This document shows, in pieces, positions 1 to 8,238 of a stretch of 64,000 nt of DNA. Every line of letters starts with the position of its first letter. The stretch's first letter is position 1. Under the pieces are notes generated by a model that saw only the letters and a list, made by a program, of their open reading frames with translations, did not search any database and was not told where the DNA came from. This DNA is from Ligilactobacillus equi DSM 15833 = JCM 10991 (lineage in GTDB: Bacteria; Bacillota; Bacilli; Lactobacillales; Lactobacillaceae): positions 1 to 64,000 of the forward strand of contig NZ_BAMI01000004.1 of assembly GCF_000615765.1 (NCBI RefSeq), written 5' to 3'. Both the position numbers and the translations under genes were made by a program.

Positions 1-10
1 CGCAACCAAG

Positions 11-38
11 GTCGAAGGCAGATGTTTTCGGCTTTTTT
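11..38 (+). terminator. Terminator of a gene upstream of the window
   Basis: A short stem (GTCGAA with TTCGGC) is followed by a run of six T. It probably ends a plus-strand gene lying before base 1, which is otherwise not visible. Confidence 0.45.
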
Positions 39-61
39 ATTTCGATATAAAATGGTAGTAG

Positions 62-122
62 AAAAAGCCTTAAGGAATTAACGTTTTTGAAAATGTAAAA
101 ACGTAATTTCTTAAGGCTTTTA
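62..122. terminator. Long hairpin, bidirectional terminator (repeat copy 1)
   Basis: An almost perfect inverted repeat with outer arms AAAAAGCCTTAAG and CTTAAGGCTTTTT and inner arms ACGTTTTT and AAAAACGT. It lies just past the stop of the minus-strand ubiB gene and has T or A runs on both sides, so it can terminate from either side. A related hairpin with the same outer arms occurs at 57825-57875, which suggests a small dispersed palindromic element used as a terminator. Confidence 0.7.
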
Positions 123-159
123 ATTTTAATTCACAAAGTTTTTTCGCAATATCTTCTTA

Positions 160-1912
160 CTACTTACGGCGTTTCCATTTACGCCAACGTCGAATCAGGC
201 TGTCGAGAACTAGAATGCCAATTAAAATAAAGGTGAAGAAGTAACCAAAAACCCCTATTCGATAAATAGTCGGGTGATTAACACTCCCCTCGATTAGAAG
301 AGAGGAACCAATAAAAATGGCAGCTAATACTAAAGCGACAATAATGCGATTAACAATATGATCAAGACGGTCAAAAATTTGATTTTGTCCTTTAAGTTGA
401 ATATTGAGTCTTAGTTGGCCTTGATTAATAACATCTAAACTTCTTTGGGCTTTGATACCTAAATAGGGTAGATTTTTTATTAAACGTCCCCATGCTAACC
501 CATTTTCAGCTAAAAAGTCCCGAATTTTAAATTTATCTTGGAAATAACGGGTTGTAAATTCTTGGGCAACATCTAGCATAGAAATAGTTGGGTCCAATTG
601 GGCAACAATCCCTTCTAAAGATCCGAAAGCTTTAACTAACATGGTAATTTCTGATTTCATCTGAAGATTATTTTTTTTGCAGAGATTAATAATGCTGTAA
701 AGCATCGCTGGAAAATCGATTTGTTGTAAACCCATATTCAAAAGAGGAGTCAAGAAGATATTAAGGTCACTATAGAAATCATCGGTATCTAATGGTCCTG
801 TTTGCTTGCAGACAGCAAGAATCGCATTTCCTATTTCATATATATCTTTTGTATTTAGAGCAATGATGATGCGCGCGATTCCTGCGACCATATCTGGCTA
901 AGTCGCCCCATCATACCAAAATCAAGATAGACTAGACGGTAGTTGGAGAGGAGCTCTTCCTTTTTAAATTCAAACTCATGTTTCCCAACTTGTTTATTTA
1001 AAATTGGTCGGGTAAACTTTTTTTGATAATGAGGATTATCAGGTTTAAGTTCGTAAAATAAGATGTTTCCCGGATGGGGATCAGCATGATAGAAATTATC
1101 AAAAAAACCTGTTTGAGATAATTAGTAATTAAGGTGTGGGCCAAATAATGGCGTAATTGCTGTTGCTCTTCCGCAATTTTAGGATTTTTAGATAATGGCT
1201 GCTTAATGAGATGACTGATACTTTGTCCAGGCATAGCACTATTAACCAGGATTTTTTGTGTAGAGAGTTTCCGATAAACTTTAGGAACTTCGATAATTCC
1301 ATCACCATGATTATTATGATAAAATTCTTCCCCATTTTCAATTTCAATCCGAGTATCCATTTCGTTTAAAAGTGAAGTACGGACTTCATTAAAAATTTCT
1401 TGTGGGTTAACAGCGCCGATTTCTGGTACAAAACGCAAAATTTTAAGTGCCATCCGAAAAAGTGCAAAATCCGTATGTACGAGCTGATCGACGTCAGGAT
1501 GTTGTATTTTAACAACTACAGCGGTGCCATCTTGAAGGGTTGCATGGTGAGTTTGACCAATAGAACCGGAAGCAAAAGGTTCTTTTTCAAAATTGGCGAA
1601 AACTTGTGAAATACTTTTTCCCGTTTGTTCCTCAAAGGTTTGGGCCACGACGTGATAATCATCAACGGCGACTTGATCTTGGAGTTGAGCAAAAGTGGTG
1701 AGGTAAGCGGGAGAAACTAAATCGGGTCGCGTAGAAAGCAACTGCCCGACTTTAATAAAAGTTGGACCGAGTTCTTCAAAGGCTTGTTTAACCTGATTAG
1801 GATTTTTTTGATGCATAAAATTGCCTAAGACGTCATAACTTCGCATCACGCGCACAATTTGAAGCAGTCGTGTACGTCGATGAAGTTTTTCTGGTTTAGA
1901 AGTCACAGTCAA
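160..1912 (-). pseudogene. ubiB: AarF/ABC1/UbiB family atypical kinase, two frameshifts
   Basis: The N-terminal part (start at 1912) carries the family's KxGQ motif in GPTFIKVGQLLSTRPDLV, and the centre reads FASGSIGQTHHATL, typical of ABC1 kinases. The frame breaks at a run of seven A (1101-1107). One more base restores FYHADPHPGN and YLDFGMMGRLS, the catalytic and metal-binding motifs. A second break near 893 precedes the C-terminal part, which ends in two membrane helices. With one base restored at each site the gene is 585 codons long, the normal size. In this family the protein is a membrane-anchored ATP-binding kinase or ATPase linked to isoprenoid lipid metabolism; its role in lactobacilli is unclear. 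The breaks look like sequence errors, but a real pseudogene cannot be excluded. Confidence 0.85.
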
Positions 1913-2107
1913 TCCCCCCCGTATGAATTACTTTCTTTTAATTGTATCATTTTTAAGTGGAGAAGAAAGGCTTTGATATAATCAAAATTGAATCAGTAGC
2001 AAGTAATAAATTGAGCTGTAACCAACATAATGATAAAATAGGTATTATTAATTAATCTGAATTGTTCACAATATATGTAAATAAGTATTTGAAAAGAGGT
2101 GGTAGGT

Positions 2108-2623
2108 ATGGCGCAAAGACAGACTTATCTTGTATGGGTACGTTTAATTAACGGTCGTACCGAGGTTTATCAATTACCTAAAGATGTAGCGACAGCAGTT
2201 AATCAATATCGAAAAGAAAATAAAAATCAGCCTTGGGCGTTCTTTTTTAAAGGAGGATTAGTTAACGTACCACTTGGACCATATATTAACTATCGAAATT
2301 TTTCTATGCAGCCTCCAATTGTTACGGGAAGAATCGAAAAAATTAAGGCATACCGGTGGTTAAAAAAACATCACCAGATTCCAAGAACTCGGAGTCAATT
2401 TATTCAAGCTACAGATTGGTATTATTATAGTCAACGTCAATTATTTTCGTTTTTAAGTCATGATTTTTCACGCATGAGTCAAAAAGAAATTTTACGCGAT
2501 ATTAAATTTTGGCAAGGCCATACCTATCCTAAATCTTTTTTATGGTCAACTCAAAGTCGTATTTGGTGGCAAAAAGGGTTATTTAAAATAATTAAAATTT
2601 TTAAAAATATTTTACCGGACTAA
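2108..2623 (+). CDS. Hypothetical protein upstream of the accessory Sec locus
   Basis: A 171-residue protein I do not recognise. ATG 2108 is preferred over the in-frame GTG at 2099 because the ribosome site GAAAAGAGGTGG ends a few bases before it. The protein is rich in aromatic and basic residues, has no signal peptide, and shows no clear membrane segment; a short hydrophobic, basic tail (residues about 155-168) could be an amphipathic helix. It is codirectional with secY2 but separated by about 310 bases holding a new promoter, so it need not be part of that operon. It occupies the place where other lactic acid bacteria often carry the serine-rich adhesin gene. Confidence 0.6.
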   Translation: MAQRQTYLVWVRLINGRTEVYQLPKDVATAVNQYRKENKNQPWAFFFKGGLVNVPLGPYINYRNFSMQPPIVTGRIEKIKAYRWLKKHHQIPRTRSQFIQATDWYYYSQRQLFSFLSHDFSRMSQKEILRDIKFWQGHTYPKSFLWSTQSRIWWQKGLFKIIKIFKNILPD

Positions 2624-2639
2624 GCATGTAAAAATTATT

Positions 2640-2668
2640 TTAAAACTCGCTTAAAATCATGCTATAAT
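2640..2668 (+). promoter_or_regulatory. Promoter ahead of the structured RNA and secY2
   Basis: TATAAT at 2663-2668 with a TTAAAA hexamer 17 bases upstream (2640-2645). It is the only good sigma-A promoter seen between the hypothetical gene and secY2, so it probably drives the RNA at about 2674 onward and perhaps the whole accessory Sec operon. Confidence 0.6.
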
Positions 2669-2673
2669 TGGGG

Positions 2674-2905
2674 GTAGTTGAGGGAGATTAGACCCTTATT
2701 ATGTATTATTGAACTACCAGTAGAGGTTCGGGCCAGAAAGATAATCCGTCAACTATTAGTCGGAATATGGCCTAAAAGTAGACGTTGTCCTGATTAGAAG
2801 CGCTTTAATATTTTTAAACCGTATACTAATCTAAAAATGTTTTTGAAAAATAATTAAAAATTAATGGCCAGTTTTCGTAATCACGATAACTGGCTATTCT
2901 TTATC
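2674..2905 (+). ncRNA. Candidate structured RNA or leader before secY2
   Basis: A 230-base stretch with no plausible ORF between a promoter and secY2. Visible pairings are GTAGTT (2674) with AACTAC (about 2712); GGCCA with TGGCC enclosing TCCG and CGGA (about 2730-2772); and AGATTAG (2685-2691) with CTAATCT (2826-2832). The loop of the second hairpin, TCAACTA, is also complementary to TAGTTGA near the 5' end, giving a possible pseudoknot or switch. A final hairpin (GCCAGTT with AACTGGC, 2867-2894) followed by a weak T-rich stretch could act as a terminator or attenuator. It could be a stand-alone small RNA or a cis leader. I recognise no known riboswitch class in it. Confidence 0.45.
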
Positions 2906-2932
2906 AAAGATGGGAAGTTTAGGTGAAGATAA

Positions 2933-4153
2933 GTGAATAAATTGTTAAGTAAAAATCCGCTTTTAAGAAAAGGACTCTGGACTTTATTAATTCTATTAGT
3001 ATTTATGATAGGACGTCAGATTCCTCTTCCTTTTGCGGCAAATGTTATTTCTAAAACCGATAAGCAAAATTTTCTAGCGATTGTGGGTGCTACAACTGGT
3101 GGGAACTTCAATCAAAGTACACTATTTTCTCTAGGATTGGGTCCCTGGATGTCTGCAATGATTATTATTAGTTTGCTCGCTATGAATAAACGTTTAGGAT
3201 TTACAAACTTACCGCAAAATAAACAACAAAATTGGCAAATGGCGTTGACCATGATAATTGGTATTGTCCAAGCTTTGGTAATAGCGTTGGGGGCTAATTT
3301 AACGGAGCGTACTCCGCGAGCGTTTATTTTGACGACACTTTTTTTAGTAGCTGGTGGTTTCTTTTTAATTTGGATGGCAAGTATCAACACAGAAAAAGGG
3401 ATTGGTGGGGCAAGTACCATTATTTTAACTAATATGTTGATTTCTTTTATCAGGAGTTTTAAGCCGATTTATCAAGTTATTAGCAAAAGTTCCAATGCAC
3501 CATTATGGTTTAGCTTATGTGCAGTTGGTGGAATCTTAATTGTAATGTTAGCAATTATTTTTGAACGTTCAGAGTATCGAATTTCGTTGAACCGAATTAT
3601 GGTAACTAATAGTTATGGAGATAAAATATATTTACCAATTAAATTAACGCCTTCCGGAGCCATGCCGATTATGTTTGGGATATCTTTAATGGTAATCCCT
3701 CAATATATTTTCTTGCTTTTAGCTACTTTATTACCCCAGGTTCCAGGTTTAACGTGGTTGGTAAACAATCTCACAATTACTAAACCTTTAGGGGTCGCAA
3801 TGTATATAGCTATTTTATTTGGTTTATCACTGGGATTTAGCTATATTAATTTAGACCCTGAAACCACAGCGGAAAATTTGCAAAAGGCAGGAGATTACAT
3901 TGATAATGTAGCTATTGGTCAGCCAACAGAAGATTACATTCGTTACTATTTGAAACGAATTAGCTTAGTGGGAGCTACCTACATGACAATTTTAGCTGGG
4001 TGCCCAATGATTGTAGGTGTCTTTTATCCAGATTATTCCCAGTCAATGATGTTGGTTGGAAATATTATGTTGACGGTCACTTTTGTTTTAACATTGATTG
4101 ACCAGGTTAGAACGATTAATTTGCGGTCACGTTACCGTGATGTTTTGGGGTGA
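2933..4153 (+). CDS. secY2: Accessory Sec translocase channel SecY2
   Basis: A 406-residue, ten-helix SecY-family channel that begins with GTG at 2933, behind the ribosome site AGGTGAAG. It is shorter than housekeeping SecY, as is usual for SecY2, and its immediate neighbours are the Asp and Gtf genes. It forms the membrane pore for a glycosylated serine-rich adhesin. The plug and TM2 region around residues 30-80 (GRQIPLPFA, GPWMSAMIIISLL) is recognisable. The gene overlaps the next by a few bases or abuts it (asp1 start at 4159), which indicates translational coupling. There is no sign of damage. Confidence 0.93.
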   Translation: MNKLLSKNPLLRKGLWTLLILLVFMIGRQIPLPFAANVISKTDKQNFLAIVGATTGGNFNQSTLFSLGLGPWMSAMIIISLLAMNKRLGFTNLPQNKQQNWQMALTMIIGIVQALVIALGANLTERTPRAFILTTLFLVAGGFFLIWMASINTEKGIGGASTIILTNMLISFIRSFKPIYQVISKSSNAPLWFSLCAVGGILIVMLAIIFERSEYRISLNRIMVTNSYGDKIYLPIKLTPSGAMPIMFGISLMVIPQYIFLLLATLLPQVPGLTWLVNNLTITKPLGVAMYIAILFGLSLGFSYINLDPETTAENLQKAGDYIDNVAIGQPTEDYIRYYLKRISLVGATYMTILAGCPMIVGVFYPDYSQSMMLVGNIMLTVTFVLTLIDQVRTINLRSRYRDVLG

Positions 4154-4158
4154 GAAGA

Positions 4159-5760
4159 ATGTATTATTTTATACCATCTTGGTACAAAGAACAAAAGAGT
4201 TTTTCCGATAACGAGAAACCTTGGTATTTTGGTCAGTCTAAAATGGAATTTGATGACACAATTAACCAAGTGCGGATGTTTGCAGAAAGTCAGGAGAAAG
4301 TAAAATTAATAATTTTAAATTATTTTCCTAAATTACGACACTTTTTACACCGACAAGATATCTATGAAATTGAATATTTCAATCTTTTTGATTGGTTTCA
4401 AGGCTTTGATAGTCGGACCCCTTATCGCTATGTTAGTTTAAGTGATTTAGTTTGGCCGAAGCAAGCAGAGTTAGAATATACGATGTTTGAAGGAAAAGTG
4501 TATGTTAATCAGAAACTTTATGCACGGGTGGAATACACCCCAGAAGGAAGTATTTCTTTAGTACGCTATTTTTCTGATGATCAGTTGCAAAAAGAATATA
4601 TTCTTGATGATCGGGGTTTTTTATCGAGCATTATTTATTATCAAGCAGGTCAAGCACAGGAACGTGTTTATGTTGATATTGCTGGACGATGGCGCCTAAA
4701 AGAGAATCTTATTAATCAAACTGTGACGGTTAATCAAAAACTTCTCCCAGATTTAGCGGCAATTTATCCCAACTTAGCTGCGTTAATTGAGGCAGGCTTA
4801 GGGCTTTATTTACAACAATTAAGAGCAACTGATATTTTGGTTATAGCAGCAAACCAAATTCACAATAATTTAATTCTAAATAATGCAATCCCAACTAAAA
4901 AAGTTCTCTCTTTTTTCAGAGACCGACAGCCCTATGCTGATGAGCAGGGGTTACAAATGCTTTTAGGGCAGGTTGATTTGGCAATTGTGGATACCTACGC
5001 TGCGCAAAAACGTCTTGAAGAAATTGAAAAGCCAATGTCTCAAGCTGCTAAAATTTATCAAATGCCACCATTTGATTCGCGTTTGAATTTAGGGGTAAGT
5101 CAGCGAAATGTCGAAGAAGTAGTTTACATGACGCTAGATGGTTTACCTGACATCCAACGGAAGAAAATGTTAAAGCAGGCCTTTTTGACTAATGAGGAAA
5201 TTCCCAATATGAAACTAATTTTAGTTAGTGGTCATAAAGAGTGGTTAGGTGGATATCAAAGTATTATTGATCAAGTTTTAGCAGAAATAAATTTAGCGGA
5301 AGTTTATTGTAATCAAGAGCAAGTTGATAAAAGTGACCATGCTTTAATTGAACTAAATGAGGAAGAGGAAACTAGTAAAGAACGCTTTGCTAAACAAAAA
5401 TTTTATCAGTTAGTAGGGTATGGAAGTGAACAAGAAATTATTACAGCTGTAAGTAAAGCACGCTTGGTCGTTGATTTGCGCCAAATTCCTAACACCTTTT
5501 TACAAATTGCGGGTATCAGTGCCGGTATTCCGCAACTTAACTTAGGAGTTAGTGATTATTTGGTAAACGAACAAAATGGTTTGCTGTTAGATTCTTTGGA
5601 TGACTTAAATCGAGGCTTACACTACTACCTAGATGGTTTACAGAATTGGAATAAGGCGATGGTCTATGCTGTTAACCAGATTTCAGAATATACTAGTGGT
5701 AAAATTGTTGAACGATGGCAAAAATTAATTGGAGGAGAACTTAATGGGACAAGTGATTAA
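4159..5760 (+). CDS. asp1: Accessory Sec system protein Asp1
   Basis: A 533-residue protein whose start MYYFIPSWY is the hallmark of Asp1. ATG 4159 is chosen over the upstream GTG 4150 because GGGGTGAG lies at the right distance. Asp1 is structurally a GT-B glycosyltransferase relative without activity that binds Asp2 and Asp3 and delivers the adhesin to SecA2. A beta-rich insert at roughly residues 110-190 (VYVNQKLYARVEY, YILDDRG) resembles the extended beta domain of GtfA in this cluster. Its end overlaps the start of asp2 by 17 bases. Confidence 0.93.
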   Translation: MYYFIPSWYKEQKSFSDNEKPWYFGQSKMEFDDTINQVRMFAESQEKVKLIILNYFPKLRHFLHRQDIYEIEYFNLFDWFQGFDSRTPYRYVSLSDLVWPKQAELEYTMFEGKVYVNQKLYARVEYTPEGSISLVRYFSDDQLQKEYILDDRGFLSSIIYYQAGQAQERVYVDIAGRWRLKENLINQTVTVNQKLLPDLAAIYPNLAALIEAGLGLYLQQLRATDILVIAANQIHNNLILNNAIPTKKVLSFFRDRQPYADEQGLQMLLGQVDLAIVDTYAAQKRLEEIEKPMSQAAKIYQMPPFDSRLNLGVSQRNVEEVVYMTLDGLPDIQRKKMLKQAFLTNEEIPNMKLILVSGHKEWLGGYQSIIDQVLAEINLAEVYCNQEQVDKSDHALIELNEEEETSKERFAKQKFYQLVGYGSEQEIITAVSKARLVVDLRQIPNTFLQIAGISAGIPQLNLGVSDYLVNEQNGLLLDSLDDLNRGLHYYLDGLQNWNKAMVYAVNQISEYTSGKIVERWQKLIGGELNGTSD

Positions 5761-7294
5761 GGTTTTACAAATTGGTCAGACTGACTGGTCACAGAGTTAT
5801 GCTTTACCTGATAATCTCAAATGGTTCTACAGTGACAGCCAAGATTTGACACAAAATTTGGAAACTATTCAAGCCAAAAGTAGTGGCTCACGGTTAGTTA
5901 ATTTTAATGCGGTTTTACTTTTAGATAGAACAGGTATTGGAAAAGAAGACTTAATGCAATTGAGTCGTCATGTTGATGCACATGCATTCTTTTATCGGCA
6001 AGGACTTACTTTTGATACGTTGTGGCAAAATTTTATATTTGAAAAGCAAGCTCGCAGTGTGGATATTAGTCAGCCGGAAAAAATTATTGATGATTTCTCT
6101 TGGTACCTTTTCAGTAATCAGTCAGGTATTGGGATGGGAATTGAGAATTTTCAAATTGGTTTGAACTATCACAATCAATATCAGTATTTAAGTTCTAATT
6201 GGTTAGAATTGACGGTAGATAGTGCAGAAGAGTTTCAGCCATTAGGCTCTTTTCGTTATAATTTCTATTCTGATCCACAAAGACGTATGGAATTATGGCC
6301 GGAATATGAGACGGTGGGGGACTGTGAGTTAGAGTTTACAGTCCGCCTAGGGGGCCAAGTTAGCGATTTATATCGTCCAACTTATATTTTCCGTCAAGAA
6401 GCTTTACAAAAGCCTTTTATGATTCCTAAAGAAGTCCTAGAAGAGCGAGAATTTATGTCAGTAACTGTAGCCGCAAGAGGTCAAGGTAAGGTACGATTAG
6501 GGCAAGTTTATTACTATTGGTCACGTGCTAATTATGGGCAAATTTTACCTGGAGGCCAATTAATAACAGTTAAAGACAAACATCAGGAATTTTTAGCTCT
6601 ATTCAATCCTGGTAATCTTAAACCGCCTTTAAATGTTTACTTTTCGGGTTATAAAACGGCTAAACAATTTGAAGGGTATTATATGATGCGTTCCTTCAAA
6701 CACCCTTTTCTTTTGATTGCTGATGTCCGCGATGAAGGTGGGGCCTTTTATATTGGAAGTGAGGAATTCGAGTCGCAAATAACTAAAACAATTCAAAAGG
6801 CCTTAGATCAGCTAGGTTTTAGTGATCAAGACTTAATCTTATCGGGATTATCAATGGGAACGTATGGTGCTTTGTACTATGCAAGTCATTTCCGCCCTCG
6901 AGCAGTCGTTGTGGGTAAGCCAATTACAAATCTAGGTACAGTAGCACAAAGGATGGCCCTTCATCGTCCGGAAGAGTTTGGAACTTCATTAGACTTCCTA
7001 TTAGAATTATTTCGTGATTCATCTGACCCGGTTAAGGACTTGGATAATTATTTTTGGGATAATTTTGCACAAGGCGATTTCAGTCAGACAACGTTTGCGG
7101 TCGCATATATGAAAAATGATGATTACGATATTACTGCCTATCATGACCTTTTAAAGCATCTTCACCAACAAAAGAGCAGTGCACGAATAATTGGTAAAGG
7201 CTATCTTGGTCGGCATAATGACAATAGTTTAGCAATTATTCAATGGTTTAAAGCACAGTATCGGGCTTTGATGGAAGGGGAACAAAAGCAATGA
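5744..7294 (+). CDS. asp2: Accessory Sec protein Asp2, adhesin O-acetyltransferase
   Basis: A 516-residue protein; ATG 5744 follows the strong site GGAGGAG. The C-terminal half is an alpha/beta hydrolase fold with nucleophile motif GLSMGTYGALYY (Ser370) and a late histidine in GRHNDN (His491), matching the triad layout known for streptococcal Asp2. In Streptococcus gordonii Asp2 acetylates GlcNAc residues on the serine-rich protein during export and also acts in transport itself. Both functions are inferred here from the family. It overlaps asp1 upstream and asp3 downstream. Confidence 0.92.
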   Translation: MGQVIKVLQIGQTDWSQSYALPDNLKWFYSDSQDLTQNLETIQAKSSGSRLVNFNAVLLLDRTGIGKEDLMQLSRHVDAHAFFYRQGLTFDTLWQNFIFEKQARSVDISQPEKIIDDFSWYLFSNQSGIGMGIENFQIGLNYHNQYQYLSSNWLELTVDSAEEFQPLGSFRYNFYSDPQRRMELWPEYETVGDCELEFTVRLGGQVSDLYRPTYIFRQEALQKPFMIPKEVLEEREFMSVTVAARGQGKVRLGQVYYYWSRANYGQILPGGQLITVKDKHQEFLALFNPGNLKPPLNVYFSGYKTAKQFEGYYMMRSFKHPFLLIADVRDEGGAFYIGSEEFESQITKTIQKALDQLGFSDQDLILSGLSMGTYGALYYASHFRPRAVVVGKPITNLGTVAQRMALHRPEEFGTSLDFLLELFRDSSDPVKDLDNYFWDNFAQGDFSQTTFAVAYMKNDDYDITAYHDLLKHLHQQKSSARIIGKGYLGRHNDNSLAIIQWFKAQYRALMEGEQKQ

Positions 7295-8238
7295 CCAAAA
7301 ATTTTATTAAATGGGATAATTTTGCCAATAGTTTCTTATACGGTAGTAAAGTTATGGTTAACCAAGAGGGTGAGGTAGATTTTGAAAATCGCTTTTTGCC
7401 TGCAGGTACGGTGCTTAATACTTGGCATCAAAGTTCGCCGTATCAGGCAAATCGTCAACTGGTACAATTACCATACCTTAAAAAGGGACATCGTTACCAA
7501 ATAATTAGTGAGATGGAAGTTCATCCAGCTGCCGGTTTTTGTTTACGATTAAACTTTTATAATCAACAAAATGAACAATTTGATTTTCTGATGGCCGAAA
7601 AATCAGAAGCGACTTTCATCTATCCGGAAGAAGCTGCTAGTTATGAAGTTCAGTTGGTGGCAACAGGGGGCGAGAAACTCCATTTTAAACGAATTGAAAT
7701 TGCTGATTTGGGTTTATCACTCGGAAAAAAGGCTTATTCATTTTCGCCGGTTTTTAATCCAAGTGAGAATCCTCAAGCTGTCAATGTTGTTTTTACAGAA
7801 CCAGGTCTTAATTATCAAGCAGTTTTACCGTATGAAGGTGTTTTGGAGCATCTGCATGATGGTGTAGTGGTTGATTCGAGTCTGCAAGATGCTGATTTTT
7901 ATCTTGGACGTACAGTGCGTGATAAACTAACTGAATTGGCTCAAAAGTATTCACAACTAAACTTGATTGGGTATGGACCCATTAGTAATCGTGCAGCGGC
8001 TCATTACCAGATTTTATTTGCAAACTCGCAAAAATATTTAGTTGGAACTACCCAGTTAAATAGTCGTCAGGAAGCAAAGTATCAAGAACTTAGCGAAGTT
8101 AAGTTAATTTTAGACTATCAAGCCCAAGTTAGTCCAACTAGGTTAGCGACACATGAACTAGCTTTAACAGAAAAACTTCTAGAGTCCTGGCCTTTATTAT
8201 TGGAATTGCCGATGTTTAAGGAGGCAAAAAATGGCTAA
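7291..8238 (+). CDS. asp3: Accessory Sec system protein Asp3
   Basis: A 315-residue protein that starts inside the last codons of asp2 (ATGA overlap) and itself overlaps secA2 by 8 bases. Asp3 proteins are beta-sandwich, carbohydrate-binding-module-like partners in the Asp1/2/3 complex. The region around residues 60-150 (HRYQIISEMEVHPAAGF, LRLNFYNQQNEQ) fits that fold. The C-terminal part (about 165-315) makes it longer than the shortest streptococcal versions. Assignment rests on position and fold-like pattern rather than a catalytic motif. Confidence 0.88.
   Translation: MTKNFIKWDNFANSFLYGSKVMVNQEGEVDFENRFLPAGTVLNTWHQSSPYQANRQLVQLPYLKKGHRYQIISEMEVHPAAGFCLRLNFYNQQNEQFDFLMAEKSEATFIYPEEAASYEVQLVATGGEKLHFKRIEIADLGLSLGKKAYSFSPVFNPSENPQAVNVVFTEPGLNYQAVLPYEGVLEHLHDGVVVDSSLQDADFYLGRTVRDKLTELAQKYSQLNLIGYGPISNRAAAHYQILFANSQKYLVGTTQLNSRQEAKYQELSEVKLILDYQAQVSPTRLATHELALTEKLLESWPLLLELPMFKEAKNG

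Noticed and set aside
2674-2905. Lysine riboswitch, 6S RNA or T-box before secY2
   Set aside because: A GTAGAGG stretch recalls the lysine element, but the rest of its conserved core is absent; no T-box sequence or clear 6S bubble could be drawn. Left as an unassigned structured RNA.
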